A stretch of DNA of 17,861 bases from Bacteroidaceae bacterium (GTDB lineage Bacteria > Bacteroidota > Bacteroidia > Bacteroidales > Bacteroidaceae): contig JAQVXN010000007.1 in assembly GCA_028709135.1 (NCBI GenBank), positions 1-17,861 of the forward strand, read 5' to 3'. The position numbers and the translations under genes were made by a program. The first letter of the stretch is position 1; each line of letters starts with the position of its first letter. The notes below the pieces were generated by a model that was not told where the DNA came from, did no database searches, and was given only the letters and a program-made list of their open reading frames with translations. Positions 6,285-14,143 of the stretch are shown piece after piece.

Positions 6285-8195
6285 ATGAAGACCTTATTCC
6301 ATACATTCTATTTAGTTTGTGCATTTCTTATCTTTGGCATATTTCATACCACTGCACAAACAACCATTGCTATTAACGACATTAAATGCCGTGACCCCTT
6401 CGTAATTGTTGACCACAAAAACCAGTGTTATTATCTCATTGTTTCTCGCCAAAAAGACGGACGTGGTGGACTTTTCGCCTATAAAAGTAAAAATTTGAAT
6501 GAATGGGAAAAAGTGGGATACATCTATAATGCCCCCCAAGACTACATCGGAACAAACGATTGGTGGGCACCTGATTTTTATAAATATAAAAACAATTACT
6601 ATTGTTTTGTCACCGTTTCTAATCCTGAAAAAGGAATTCTGCGAGGAACTACGATTCTCAAATCAAAAAACATCACAGGTCCCTACTCTCCGATCCTTTC
6701 TGCTGATAAAATGGCCATAACTCCGGCAAATATGCAATGTTTGGACGGTTCTTTCTTTGTTGACAACCAAAAGAACCCATGGATCATTTTTAGCGTAGAA
6801 TGGACTGGACCGAACGTAACAAACAAAGATGGAGAAATCTGGGCACAAAAACTCAATAAAGATCTCACAGCCACTGTTGGCACTCCTCATCGCCTGTTTA
6901 AGGCAACAGAGGCGGCTTGGGTAAAATCTATAGGAGGGGGTTACGTTACAGATGCACCTTTCGTTTGGAAAGACAAAAAAACAGGACATCTTCTCATGTT
7001 GTGGTCTAGTTTTTCTCCTTATTACAGCATTGGGCAAGCCATCTCTACAAATGGTACTGTACTCGGTCCGTGGAAACAAGATCCCAAACCACTATTTACA
7101 CATGACGGAGGCCATCAAATGGTATTTAAAGATCTTCACGGAAACTTGAAATTATCATTTCACACTCATAATGGAGAAGCCGGAAAAGAAACGTTTACGC
7201 TTAGAAATGTAACTATCAAAGATGGAAAATTTCTGCCCGTAAATGAAAAGGAGTACTGCAATCCCCTAAAAACCGCAGAAAATAAGCCAGTTAGTTTAGC
7301 CGATCCCTTTGCATATGAATACAATGGCACTTATTACCTCACCGGTACCAGCTCAGACGCACAAAGCTTCGCCTGTTATACTTCAAAAGATTTAATTACA
7401 TGGACTTCAGCTGGACAGCTGTATCACAAACCCAAAAAACATTTTGGAACTTTTGCGTTTTGGGCCCCCGAAGTAAAATTTTATAACGGGAAGTTTTATC
7501 TCACTTACAGTTGCTATAATCCTCAAAAGAAAATTCTTGAAACCTGCCTTGCTGTTAGTGAAAAACCGGAAGGACCTTTCAAGGATTTATACACTCCATG
7601 GCTCGACTTGGGATATTCTGTCATTGATGGCGACATTTTCTTGGATGATGACAACACTCCTTATTTATATTTCAGCAAAAACGAAATTATCTCAGATAGC
7701 ATTGGCATCGGAAATCTTTACGTCATTCGCATGAAAAAAGATTTTAGCGGTACAGACGGCGAACCTGTTTTTATATCAGGAGCCACACAAAAATGGGAAA
7801 AGGTAAATTGGAAGAAAAATCGCTGCAATGAAGGCCCTACCGTTTTCAAACGAAACGGTACTTACTATATGACCTATTCTGCCAACGACACCGGATATGG
7901 CCACTATGGCATTGGCGTTCAATATGCCAAAAATCCGATGGGACCGTGGAAAAAAGATCCCCAAAACCCAATTATGACTACAGATTTAAGCAAGGGCGTC
8001 TCTTCGCCTGGACATAATTCCATTGTAAAAAGTCCTAACGGAGATTTATTTATTATTTACCACCGTCATACCGACCCTAATTGCAAGAAGCCTAATTGGG
8101 ACCGCGTAGTATGTATGGATAAACTTTATTTTGACAAACAAGGAAGACTAAGGACCACAGGCCCTAGCAGCAATCCACAAGAAGTTTCTTGGTAA
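6285..8195 (+). CDS. Secreted protein with two GH43 glycosidase domains
   Basis: A 636-residue protein with a signal peptide (1-25, ending T-T-A-Q) and two five-blade propellers of glycoside hydrolase family 43, which usually contains beta-xylosidases, alpha-L-arabinofuranosidases and arabinanases. Domain 1 (about 30-320) has the base in 'CRDPF' (Asp37), 'WWAPDF' (93-98), the modulating Asp154 in 'LDGSF', and 'DGGHQMVF' (His277). The usual acid Glu is Asp223 in 'VTDAPF'. Domain 2 (about 325-625) has 'LADPFAY' (Asp340), 'FWAPEV' (392-397), Asp448 in 'VIDGDIF', the canonical acid Glu516 in 'NEGPTVF' and 'SPGHNSIV' (His577). The last residues are close to the end of domain 2, with no carbohydrate-binding module. 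It lies 3 bases after the six-hairpin gene and ends 1 base before the convergent rmuC stop. Sugar specificity cannot be read from the sequence. Confidence 0.9.
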   Translation: MKTLFHTFYLVCAFLIFGIFHTTAQTTIAINDIKCRDPFVIVDHKNQCYYLIVSRQKDGRGGLFAYKSKNLNEWEKVGYIYNAPQDYIGTNDWWAPDFYKYKNNYYCFVTVSNPEKGILRGTTILKSKNITGPYSPILSADKMAITPANMQCLDGSFFVDNQKNPWIIFSVEWTGPNVTNKDGEIWAQKLNKDLTATVGTPHRLFKATEAAWVKSIGGGYVTDAPFVWKDKKTGHLLMLWSSFSPYYSIGQAISTNGTVLGPWKQDPKPLFTHDGGHQMVFKDLHGNLKLSFHTHNGEAGKETFTLRNVTIKDGKFLPVNEKEYCNPLKTAENKPVSLADPFAYEYNGTYYLTGTSSDAQSFACYTSKDLITWTSAGQLYHKPKKHFGTFAFWAPEVKFYNGKFYLTYSCYNPQKKILETCLAVSEKPEGPFKDLYTPWLDLGYSVIDGDIFLDDDNTPYLYFSKNEIISDSIGIGNLYVIRMKKDFSGTDGEPVFISGATQKWEKVNWKKNRCNEGPTVFKRNGTYYMTYSANDTGYGHYGIGVQYAKNPMGPWKKDPQNPIMTTDLSKGVSSPGHNSIVKSPNGDLFIIYHRHTDPNCKKPNWDRVVCMDKLYFDKQGRLRTTGPSSNPQEVSW

Positions 8196-8196
8196 C

Positions 8197-9471
8197 CTAT
8201 TCTTGACGTTCGTCTTCGCACTCCGAAGAATTCAAACCAGCCCGTTCTTTGAGATCTTCAGAAAAATCCTTTTGAGGATTAAGCCCTAAAGCTCGAATGT
8301 CGTCCAAACGACTTACTATATTTCCACGCCCTTCACTAAGTTGTTTTAATGATTTATCATAAGCATCGGATGCTTTCCTGAGATTCTTGTCTATTTCGCT
8401 AAAAGTGGCCGTAAAACCAACAAATTTATCATATAATGACGTAGCTTTGGAAACTATTTTCTCAACATTTTTATTCTGTTTGTCGGATTGCCAGATATTG
8501 TAAATAATTTGCAAAGTCATCATCAATGTAGTCGGACAAGTAATGATTACATGTTTTGAAAAAGCATATTCGTTAAGGTTTGCATCATTCTTAACCGCCA
8601 AAATGTATGCAGCATCACTTTGTAAAAACATCAGAACATAATTATCAGCATTTTTAATCAAGCTGGAATAATCTTTTTGCGCCAATTCATCTACATGCTT
8701 TCGCACTGAAGCAATATGTAGTTTCACAGCATCGTTTTGACTACTCATATCAACTGCGTTGATATAATCCATATACGCTGTTAAGGAGACTTTGGAGTCA
8801 ATTATGACCTCTCGCTTATCAGGGAATTTCACAACAACGTCAGGACGCAGATTGTTCCCTGTTTTCGTTTTCACATTCTCTTGCAGAAAATACTCCTGAT
8901 CTCTGCGCAAACCAGAATGTTCCAAAATAGAATCCAAAATCATTTCGCCCCAGTCTCCCTGAGTTTTACTCTCGCCTTTTAAAGCATGAGTCAAATTTTC
9001 TGTCTGTGCACTAATATTTGCAGTCTGTTCTGCCAAACGGCGCATGGACTCTTCAAAAGAAGTTTTATTGGAAATTCCTTTTTCATTGGCATCTTGAATA
9101 ACTTTCCCTAAAGAATCCAAATGGTCCTTTAGAGGTTTTACTACTTGCTGCAACTGGTCTTCTCCATTTTCTTTCAATTTGCGAGTTTCTGCATCAAGGA
9201 CTTCATGAGCTAATGCGTGAAATTCCGCTTTCATGGCTTCCATGCGTTCTTTGTTGTGCCGATCCATCTCCTCTTGTTGATGCCGCAGGTTTTCTTTATT
9301 TTCTGCTCTGACACGTTCCAATTCCACTGTAAGACGTTCTGCATATTTTGTTTGAGCATCGCGCTCCGCAACAACTTTAGAAATCATTCCGGAACTTTTG
9401 GAATGCTCCCATAACAAGCCACAGATTAAACCAACAACCACGGCCACTACAACTGCAATGACAACTTCCAT
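8197..9471 (-). CDS. rmuC: DNA recombination protein RmuC
   Basis: A 424-residue RmuC homologue. In E. coli rmuC limits recombination at inverted repeats and the family is considered nuclease-like, but its biochemical activity is not well defined. An N-terminal membrane anchor (about 1-21, Val- and Ala-rich) is followed by a long coiled coil (about 30-165) and the RmuC core. The core includes 'TQGDWGEMILDSILEHSGL' (170-188) and the PD-(D/E)xK-like 'RPDVVVKFPDKREVIIDSKV' (209-228), in which Asp211, Asp225 and Lys227 are the candidate catalytic residues. Length is normal. It is the last gene of a purN-fprA-rmuC cluster, 36 bases after the flavoprotein gene. Its stop is one base from the GH43 stop on the other strand, leaving no room for a separate terminator. 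Confidence 0.95.
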   Translation of the reverse strand: MEVVIAVVVAVVVGLICGLLWEHSKSSGMISKVVAERDAQTKYAERLTVELERVRAENKENLRHQQEEMDRHNKERMEAMKAEFHALAHEVLDAETRKLKENGEDQLQQVVKPLKDHLDSLGKVIQDANEKGISNKTSFEESMRRLAEQTANISAQTENLTHALKGESKTQGDWGEMILDSILEHSGLRRDQEYFLQENVKTKTGNNLRPDVVVKFPDKREVIIDSKVSLTAYMDYINAVDMSSQNDAVKLHIASVRKHVDELAQKDYSSLIKNADNYVLMFLQSDAAYILAVKNDANLNEYAFSKHVIITCPTTLMMTLQIIYNIWQSDKQNKNVEKIVSKATSLYDKFVGFTATFSEIDKNLRKASDAYDKSLKQLSEGRGNIVSRLDDIRALGLNPQKDFSEDLKERAGLNSSECEDERQE

Positions 9472-9507
9472 GTATTATTTTCTTTTTTTACTACGTCCAG
9501 AAACGTT

Positions 9508-10686
9508 CTATTCCAAGATTCTTGCAGCCATACTTTCTCCGAGCAAACGGCATTTCTCCCCTATCTCGAATGAAAAACCTTGTTTCATCTCAACAGGCTC
9601 GCCTATTAGTTCCATTCCAGGAGAAGAAGCAAAGTCCACTAGTTTTTTTACAGCCTGACCAGCCCAGGAAAAAGATCCGAAGCAACCTATTAAACGATTT
9701 TTTAGCATGCGATGCTGCAAATCTGTCACAAAATGATCCATTAACGGATAAAGTCCGTTATTATAGGTAGGGGCACCAAGTAAAAGACCTTTATAGCGAA
9801 AAGCATCAGCAATCAAATATGACGGGTCCGTTCTGCTTAATTTATGCATCGAAAAGTTCTTCAAACCACCACGAACCAATCCTTCTGCAACACACTCAGC
9901 CATCTCCATCGTATTTCCATACATACTTCCGAAAACCAAACAAACACCAGGTTCACCTTCATAAAGACTCAAACGATTATATTCCCTTAACACATGCGGG
10001 ATATTCTCCGTCCAAACAGGTCCATGAGTAGAACAAATCATCTTCAACTCCAATTGGCAAACTTTCTTTAGCGCCATTTGAACCTGGCAACCATACTTCC
10101 CAACTATATTTGAATAATAACGTATCATTTCAGGAAAATACGGCTCAATATCAATCGTAGAATCTAAAACGCTTCCGTTAAGAGCTCCATAACAACCAAA
10201 AGCATCTCCTGAAAAAAGGGCTTTTGTATGACTTTCATAAGTAACCATTGTTTCCGGCCAATGAACCATAGGGGTCAAAAAGAAAGTAAACGAAAGATTT
10301 CCCAAGTCCAACGTTGTTCCTTCCGAAACACAAAAAGTCTTACCGGCTTCTCGATAGAAGCCTTCCGCCATTTGCAATGTTTTCTTATTTCCAACCAAAC
10401 AGATTTCAGGATAATACTCGCGAATAAGTCCCATACTCCCCGAATGATCTGGCTCCATGTGATTAATAACAAGGTAATCTATCGTACGCTCTCCAATAAC
10501 TTCTTTAATTTTCTCAATAAATAAAGGGAAGAAACGACTGTCCACCGTATCAATCAGGGCTATCTTTTCACCAACTACAAGAAAAGAATTATAAGAAATA
10601 CCATTCGAAAGCGGCCAAAGACATTCAAAACGCTCTTTATTACGGTCGTTTACACCTACATAATAAATATTTTCTGCTATTTTCAT
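9508..10686 (-). CDS. FprA-type (A-type) diiron flavoprotein
   Basis: A 392-residue flavodiiron protein. This family reduces O2 to water and/or NO to N2O in anaerobes and is cytoplasmic. The N-terminal metallo-beta-lactamase-like half holds the diiron ligands: 'NHMEPDHSG' (His76-x-Glu78-x-Asp80-His81), His142 in 'PMVHWPETM', Asp161 in 'FSGDAF' and His221 in 'STHGPVW'. The C-terminal half is flavodoxin-like, with the FMN phosphate loop 'FGSMYGNTMEMA' (252-263) and a later 'LGAPTYNNGLYP'. There is no rubredoxin or flavin-reductase extension, so an external electron donor is needed. It starts 5 bases after the purN stop and precedes rmuC. Association with purN is likely only operon sharing. The O2 versus NO preference is not readable from the sequence. 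Confidence 0.95.
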   Translation of the reverse strand: MKIAENIYYVGVNDRNKERFECLWPLSNGISYNSFLVVGEKIALIDTVDSRFFPLFIEKIKEVIGERTIDYLVINHMEPDHSGSMGLIREYYPEICLVGNKKTLQMAEGFYREAGKTFCVSEGTTLDLGNLSFTFFLTPMVHWPETMVTYESHTKALFSGDAFGCYGALNGSVLDSTIDIEPYFPEMIRYYSNIVGKYGCQVQMALKKVCQLELKMICSTHGPVWTENIPHVLREYNRLSLYEGEPGVCLVFGSMYGNTMEMAECVAEGLVRGGLKNFSMHKLSRTDPSYLIADAFRYKGLLLGAPTYNNGLYPLMDHFVTDLQHRMLKNRLIGCFGSFSWAGQAVKKLVDFASSPGMELIGEPVEMKQGFSFEIGEKCRLLGESMAARILE

Positions 10687-10691
10687 ACTTC

Positions 10692-11273
10692 TTATTTTCT
10701 TTCTCCAAGAATTAATTCTTCTATTATTTGGGGATAATTTGCATACTCCAATTTATGGACATGTTGAGCTACATCTTCAGGCGAATCCTCTGGTAAAACG
10801 GGACATTTAGCTTGAAAAACGATGCGCCCATGGTCATAATCCTCATCTACAAGATGTATTGTGATTCCAGATTCTTTATCTCGATCAGCAACCACTTCTT
10901 CATGCACTTTCATACCATACATACCTTTTCCACAGTGCTTAGGCATTAATGCCGGATGTATATTAACTATTCTATCTGGAAATTTTCGAATCAGAAAATC
11001 AGGAACTAACACTAAAAATCCTGACAATACAACAAAACTTATTTGATATTGCCTCAACAATGACATCAGCTTTTGTTCATCCAGAAATTCTGCTTTAGGC
11101 AAATACACGGCGGGCACACCTAAACGGACAGCACGTTGCTTGACGCCTGCTTCTGCCCGATTATAAACCACAACAGCTACATTCGCAGTCTTTTTATCTT
11201 GAAAATATCGAATAATATTTTCTGCATTGGTTCCTTCGCCAGAGGCGAAAATGGCTATATTCTGCATAAACAA
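10692..11273 (-). CDS. purN: Phosphoribosylglycinamide formyltransferase (GART)
   Basis: PurN transfers a formyl group from 10-formyltetrahydrofolate to glycinamide ribonucleotide, the third step of purine synthesis. The 193-residue length is normal. Near the N-terminus 'FASGEGTNAENI' (9-20) is the phosphate-binding loop. 'IVNIHPALMPK' (102-112) holds catalytic Asn104 and His106. 'ESGITIHLVDEDYDHG' (134-149) holds the expected catalytic Asp147. The loop after His106 reads 'HCGKGMYGMKVHE', with extra residues relative to E. coli, as is common in this phylum. The start MFM allows Met1 or Met3. A -7 element lies 26 bases upstream at 11299-11306. The gene begins the purN-fprA-rmuC cluster. Confidence 0.95.
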   Translation of the reverse strand: MFMQNIAIFASGEGTNAENIIRYFQDKKTANVAVVVYNRAEAGVKQRAVRLGVPAVYLPKAEFLDEQKLMSLLRQYQISFVVLSGFLVLVPDFLIRKFPDRIVNIHPALMPKHCGKGMYGMKVHEEVVADRDKESGITIHLVDEDYDHGRIVFQAKCPVLPEDSPEDVAQHVHKLEYANYPQIIEELILGERK

Positions 11274-11298
11274 CCCTTTTTTGTAATGATTATTTTTG

Positions 11299-11306
11299 CA
11301 AAGTTA
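11299..11306 (-). promoter_or_regulatory. Candidate -7 element for purN
   Basis: Read on the minus strand these bases are TAACTTTG followed by C, matching TAnnTTTG, 26 bases before the purN ATG. A TTTG lies 23 bases further upstream, a little farther than the usual spacing. The same short stretch also gives a TAnnTTTG on the plus strand, but nothing on that side is a gene. The position supports purN as the start of the transcription unit. Confidence 0.55.
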
Positions 11307-11498
11307 GCAAAAAACCCCGTCTTCTGATTCAAAGAAATCATTTAAATCTCAAGACAAACATTTCAGGAAATAATCCTAGAGTGAACAGACAAGTGTAAAA
11401 TGAAGAGAATGTTTAAAGAATTCGTATTTAAGCGAAAAGCCGAAAGAACTAGTATTTACATTCATAATGTGGAAATCATTAAAACCTCAAGAGCTCAC

Positions 11499-13037
11499 TC
11501 ATTCACCCCAAGAACTGCGGTCCAAATTGCGATAACCAATAGCCTCGGAAATGTGTGAAGACAAAACTTGAGCAGAATGAGCTAAATCCGCAATAGTTCG
11601 TGCTACTTTCAGAATTTTTTCGTAAGCACGTGCAGAAAGGTCAAAACGCGTCATAGCCGCATTGAGAAGACTCAAACCAGTCTCATCTGGTTCTGCAAAT
11701 ATATGAAGTAACCTGCTCGACATTTGCGCATTACAATAAACGCCGGTGGCTTCTTTAAAACGCTCATGCTGTAGCTTTCGAGCCTCTATTACTCGCTCCC
11801 GAATTACAGCACTACTTTCACCCTGGGGAGAACGCGACAAATCCTCAAAAGGTACCGGTGTTACTTCTACTTGAAGATCAATCCGATCAAGCAATGGTCC
11901 TGAAATACGGTTCATATACTTTTTTATCTGGCCAGGAGAACATTCACAACGGTGAGTAGGATGGTTATAATAACCGCAAGGACATGGATTCATCGCTGCA
12001 ACAAGCATAAAAGAACAAGGTAATTCACTGTTATATTTTGCTCGACTAATAGTAATTTTTCTATCCTCAAGTGGTTGGCGCAAAGTTTCCAAAACGGTAC
12101 GCGAAAATTCCGGTAATTCATCAAGAAAAAGTACTCCATTATGAGCTAAGCTGATTTCACCCGGCTGAAATGTACTTCCTCCACCGATAAGTGCCACATC
12201 CGAAATGGTATGATGCGGACTGCGAAAGGGACGTTGAGCGATAAGTGAAACTCCGGGTTCCAATAATCCTGCCACAGAATGAATTTGTGTTGTTTCTAAG
12301 CTTTCAGGCAAGGATAAAGGTGGCAAAATGGTCGGTAATCGTTTAGCCATCATAGACTTTCCACAGCCAGGGCTACCTATAAGCAGCATATTATGACCAC
12401 CGGCAGCAGCAATTTCAAAAGCTCGTTTGACGTTTTCTTGACCACGAACCTCACTGAAATCAGTGTCAAATTCTGCTTGATGTTCAAAAAAATCTCGTCG
12501 TGTATCTACAACAGTGGCTTCCAATACAGCTTTCCCATTCAGAAAATCAACTACCTCAGCAAGATGATGAGCACCATAAACCTTTAAATGATTCACGACA
12601 GCTGCTTCATAGGCATTTTCTGCAGGAACAATCAGTGCGTCATAACCTTTTTTCCTACCTTCAATAGCTACCGGCAAACATCCCCGAACTGGCCTTAAAA
12701 TTCCATCCAGTCCCAATTCTCCAAGTAAGAGTATTTTATTCAACTTCGCCTTATCAACGACATCTGCACATGCCATCATTCCAATAGCTATAGGCAAATC
12801 ATATCCGGTACCCTCTTTTTTTAAATTAGCTGGTGCCATATTAATAATCAACGATTCTCGTGGACTTCTAAAACCAGTATTTCGAATAGCACTAACTACT
12901 CGACTATAACTTTCTCTAATAGCCGTATCTGGCAAGCCGGACATTAATAATTTATCTCCTTTATAGGTATTTACTTCAATTTCTACTATAGTTGCTGTAA
13001 GTCCGGTTACTGCCGCACTAAAAAGATGTACGAGCAT
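11499..13037 (-). CDS. comM: YifB/ComM-family Mg-chelatase-like AAA+ ATPase
   Basis: A 512-residue member of the ComM/YifB family. In naturally competent bacteria ComM is a hexameric helicase that promotes branch migration during integration of incoming DNA; in non-competent bacteria its role is less clear. Order of parts: N-terminal Lon-protease-like fold domain (about 20-170), AAA+ core with Walker A 'GSPGCGKS' (221-228) and Walker B 'VLFLDELPE' (302-310), 'AAMNPCPCG' sensor region (347-355) with a Cys cluster (C352, C354, C364, C366), and C-terminal 'LSARAYEKILKVARTIADL' (467-485) with the arginine expected to sense ATP. Length and motifs are typical. It starts 12 bases after the stop of the TlpA-like lipoprotein gene and is the last gene on this strand before a 225-base gap containing the purN promoter. 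Confidence 0.95.
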   Translation of the reverse strand: MLVHLFSAAVTGLTATIVEIEVNTYKGDKLLMSGLPDTAIRESYSRVVSAIRNTGFRSPRESLIINMAPANLKKEGTGYDLPIAIGMMACADVVDKAKLNKILLLGELGLDGILRPVRGCLPVAIEGRKKGYDALIVPAENAYEAAVVNHLKVYGAHHLAEVVDFLNGKAVLEATVVDTRRDFFEHQAEFDTDFSEVRGQENVKRAFEIAAAGGHNMLLIGSPGCGKSMMAKRLPTILPPLSLPESLETTQIHSVAGLLEPGVSLIAQRPFRSPHHTISDVALIGGGSTFQPGEISLAHNGVLFLDELPEFSRTVLETLRQPLEDRKITISRAKYNSELPCSFMLVAAMNPCPCGYYNHPTHRCECSPGQIKKYMNRISGPLLDRIDLQVEVTPVPFEDLSRSPQGESSAVIRERVIEARKLQHERFKEATGVYCNAQMSSRLLHIFAEPDETGLSLLNAAMTRFDLSARAYEKILKVARTIADLAHSAQVLSSHISEAIGYRNLDRSSWGE

Positions 13038-13049
13038 AATTATTTAATG

Positions 13050-14048
13050 TTATAAAATCTTTCGCAGTTCCCCCTGTAGCGCAGCATCATCTAGATCTCT
13101 CCCTACAATAAAACCCTGTGGATTCACCAAAATAACAGAAGGTAAATAACGAATTCCAAAAGCATGTACTAAAGGAGACTGCCATGATTGACGATCACAT
13201 ATATTTAAACCTATAATTGTATCTGATTTAATTCGTCCCATAGCTTCTATAGTATCTGCATCCAGAGAAATATTAACCACTTGCATTCTCTTTAAATAAG
13301 GGCGCAACATTTTATGTTCCTTTTGCACAAAAGCCATAAAATCACTTCCCCATGTACTCCAAAAACAAATCAACGCCCATCGCCCACGCAAAGTTTCATT
13401 GCTTATTTTTTCCCCGTGCATTGTAACTGTAGAAAAAGCAGGAAGTTTTTCTCCTTTACAACTTCTCGAAAGAGGTTGCAAACGCATGTCCAAAGATTTC
13501 AACGAAACACGTTCAGGAGCTCCTTTCATAAGTACATTCAATAATACTTCGGCTTTAGAATAATCTATATTTTTGATATTTAGAAAAAACTGTTCATAAA
13601 CTGCCTGCGAAGCATAATTCGCTGGTTGATTCTTAATAAAATCTTCTGCCATACGTTGTTTTTCTTCATCGGATTTGTTCAATACTGCACGGCGAAAATC
13701 TGTAAGCAATTCATTCTCCTTGCAACCGGAAATACGTGTTGTCAATAGGTTATTCGCATCCCCTTTAATGATAATATTTTTCCCTGGTATCGCAACCACT
13801 CGCATTTGCATGAAATTAGGATATTGAACGACCAAAAGCGCTGTATCCTCCAGCACATGCGTAAAATGAAATTCCCCATCAGTGACATGAATTGTATCAA
13901 AGCTGCCCCAAGAAGGATCCTCACTATATACATAAAATTCTCCATCTTGGAGATTTTTAAACTGTCCTTTAATAGTCACATTTCCACGCTTTCCACCACA
14001 TGAAGAAAGCAATAAAATCAAACAAATTGTTAGAAGAACGTTTTTCAT
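13050..14048 (-). CDS. TlpA-like lipoprotein with DUF4369 domain, no CXXC
   Basis: A 332-residue predicted lipoprotein. The ATG at 14048 gives 'MKNVLLTICLILLLSSCGG', a lipobox ending in Cys17. The longer frame from 14132 would run through the hairpin at 14077-14103 and lose the signal, so it is rejected. Residues about 20-105 look like the DUF4369 beta domain often found with periplasmic thioredoxin-like proteins of Bacteroidales. Residues about 200-332 have a thioredoxin/TlpA fold outline: 'GRWALICFWSTWGSDF' (222-237), 'VVNISLDAD' (257-265) and the cis-Pro segment 'IRYLPSVILVNPQG' (299-312). The position where TlpA has W-C-x-x-C reads W-S-T-W-G-S-D, so no redox-active pair is present. It lies between the TPR lipoprotein gene and comM (12-base gap) and may be envelope-associated with non-redox function. 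Confidence 0.8.
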   Translation of the reverse strand: MKNVLLTICLILLLSSCGGKRGNVTIKGQFKNLQDGEFYVYSEDPSWGSFDTIHVTDGEFHFTHVLEDTALLVVQYPNFMQMRVVAIPGKNIIIKGDANNLLTTRISGCKENELLTDFRRAVLNKSDEEKQRMAEDFIKNQPANYASQAVYEQFFLNIKNIDYSKAEVLLNVLMKGAPERVSLKSLDMRLQPLSRSCKGEKLPAFSTVTMHGEKISNETLRGRWALICFWSTWGSDFMAFVQKEHKMLRPYLKRMQVVNISLDADTIEAMGRIKSDTIIGLNICDRQSWQSPLVHAFGIRYLPSVILVNPQGFIVGRDLDDAALQGELRKIL

Positions 14049-14076
14049 ACAACTTCTGTACTGTGTGATACAAACA

Positions 14077-14103
14077 GAGGTCCGCTCTGACAGAGCGGAC
14101 CTC
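14077..14103 (-). terminator. Strong hairpin between the TPR lipoprotein and TlpA-like genes
   Basis: GAGGTCCGCTCTG (14077-14089), one base, then its exact complement (14091-14103): 13 complementary bases, giving a realistic 12-bp stem with a 3-base loop. It starts 41 bases past the TPR gene stop. The minus-strand sequence after it is CTGTTTGTATC, only moderately T-rich, so it could be a terminator, a leaky terminator (attenuator) or an RNA-stability hairpin. No promoter-like TAnnTTTG was found between it and the downstream ATG at 14048, so read-through is likely needed for the downstream genes. Confidence 0.7.
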
Positions 14104-14143
14104 CTATTTCCTTGAAGCGGCAAACCACTCAATATGTTTCAAA

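Noticed and set aside
11291..11298. TAnnTTTG match on the plus strand near purN
   Set aside because: Nothing on the plus strand downstream is a gene, and the stretch is A/T-rich and partly symmetric. The minus-strand element fits purN.
14049..14132. Longer start of the TlpA-like lipoprotein gene
   Set aside because: The extension reads through the 13-base inverted repeat and places 28 residues before the lipoprotein signal. ATG 14048 is preferred.
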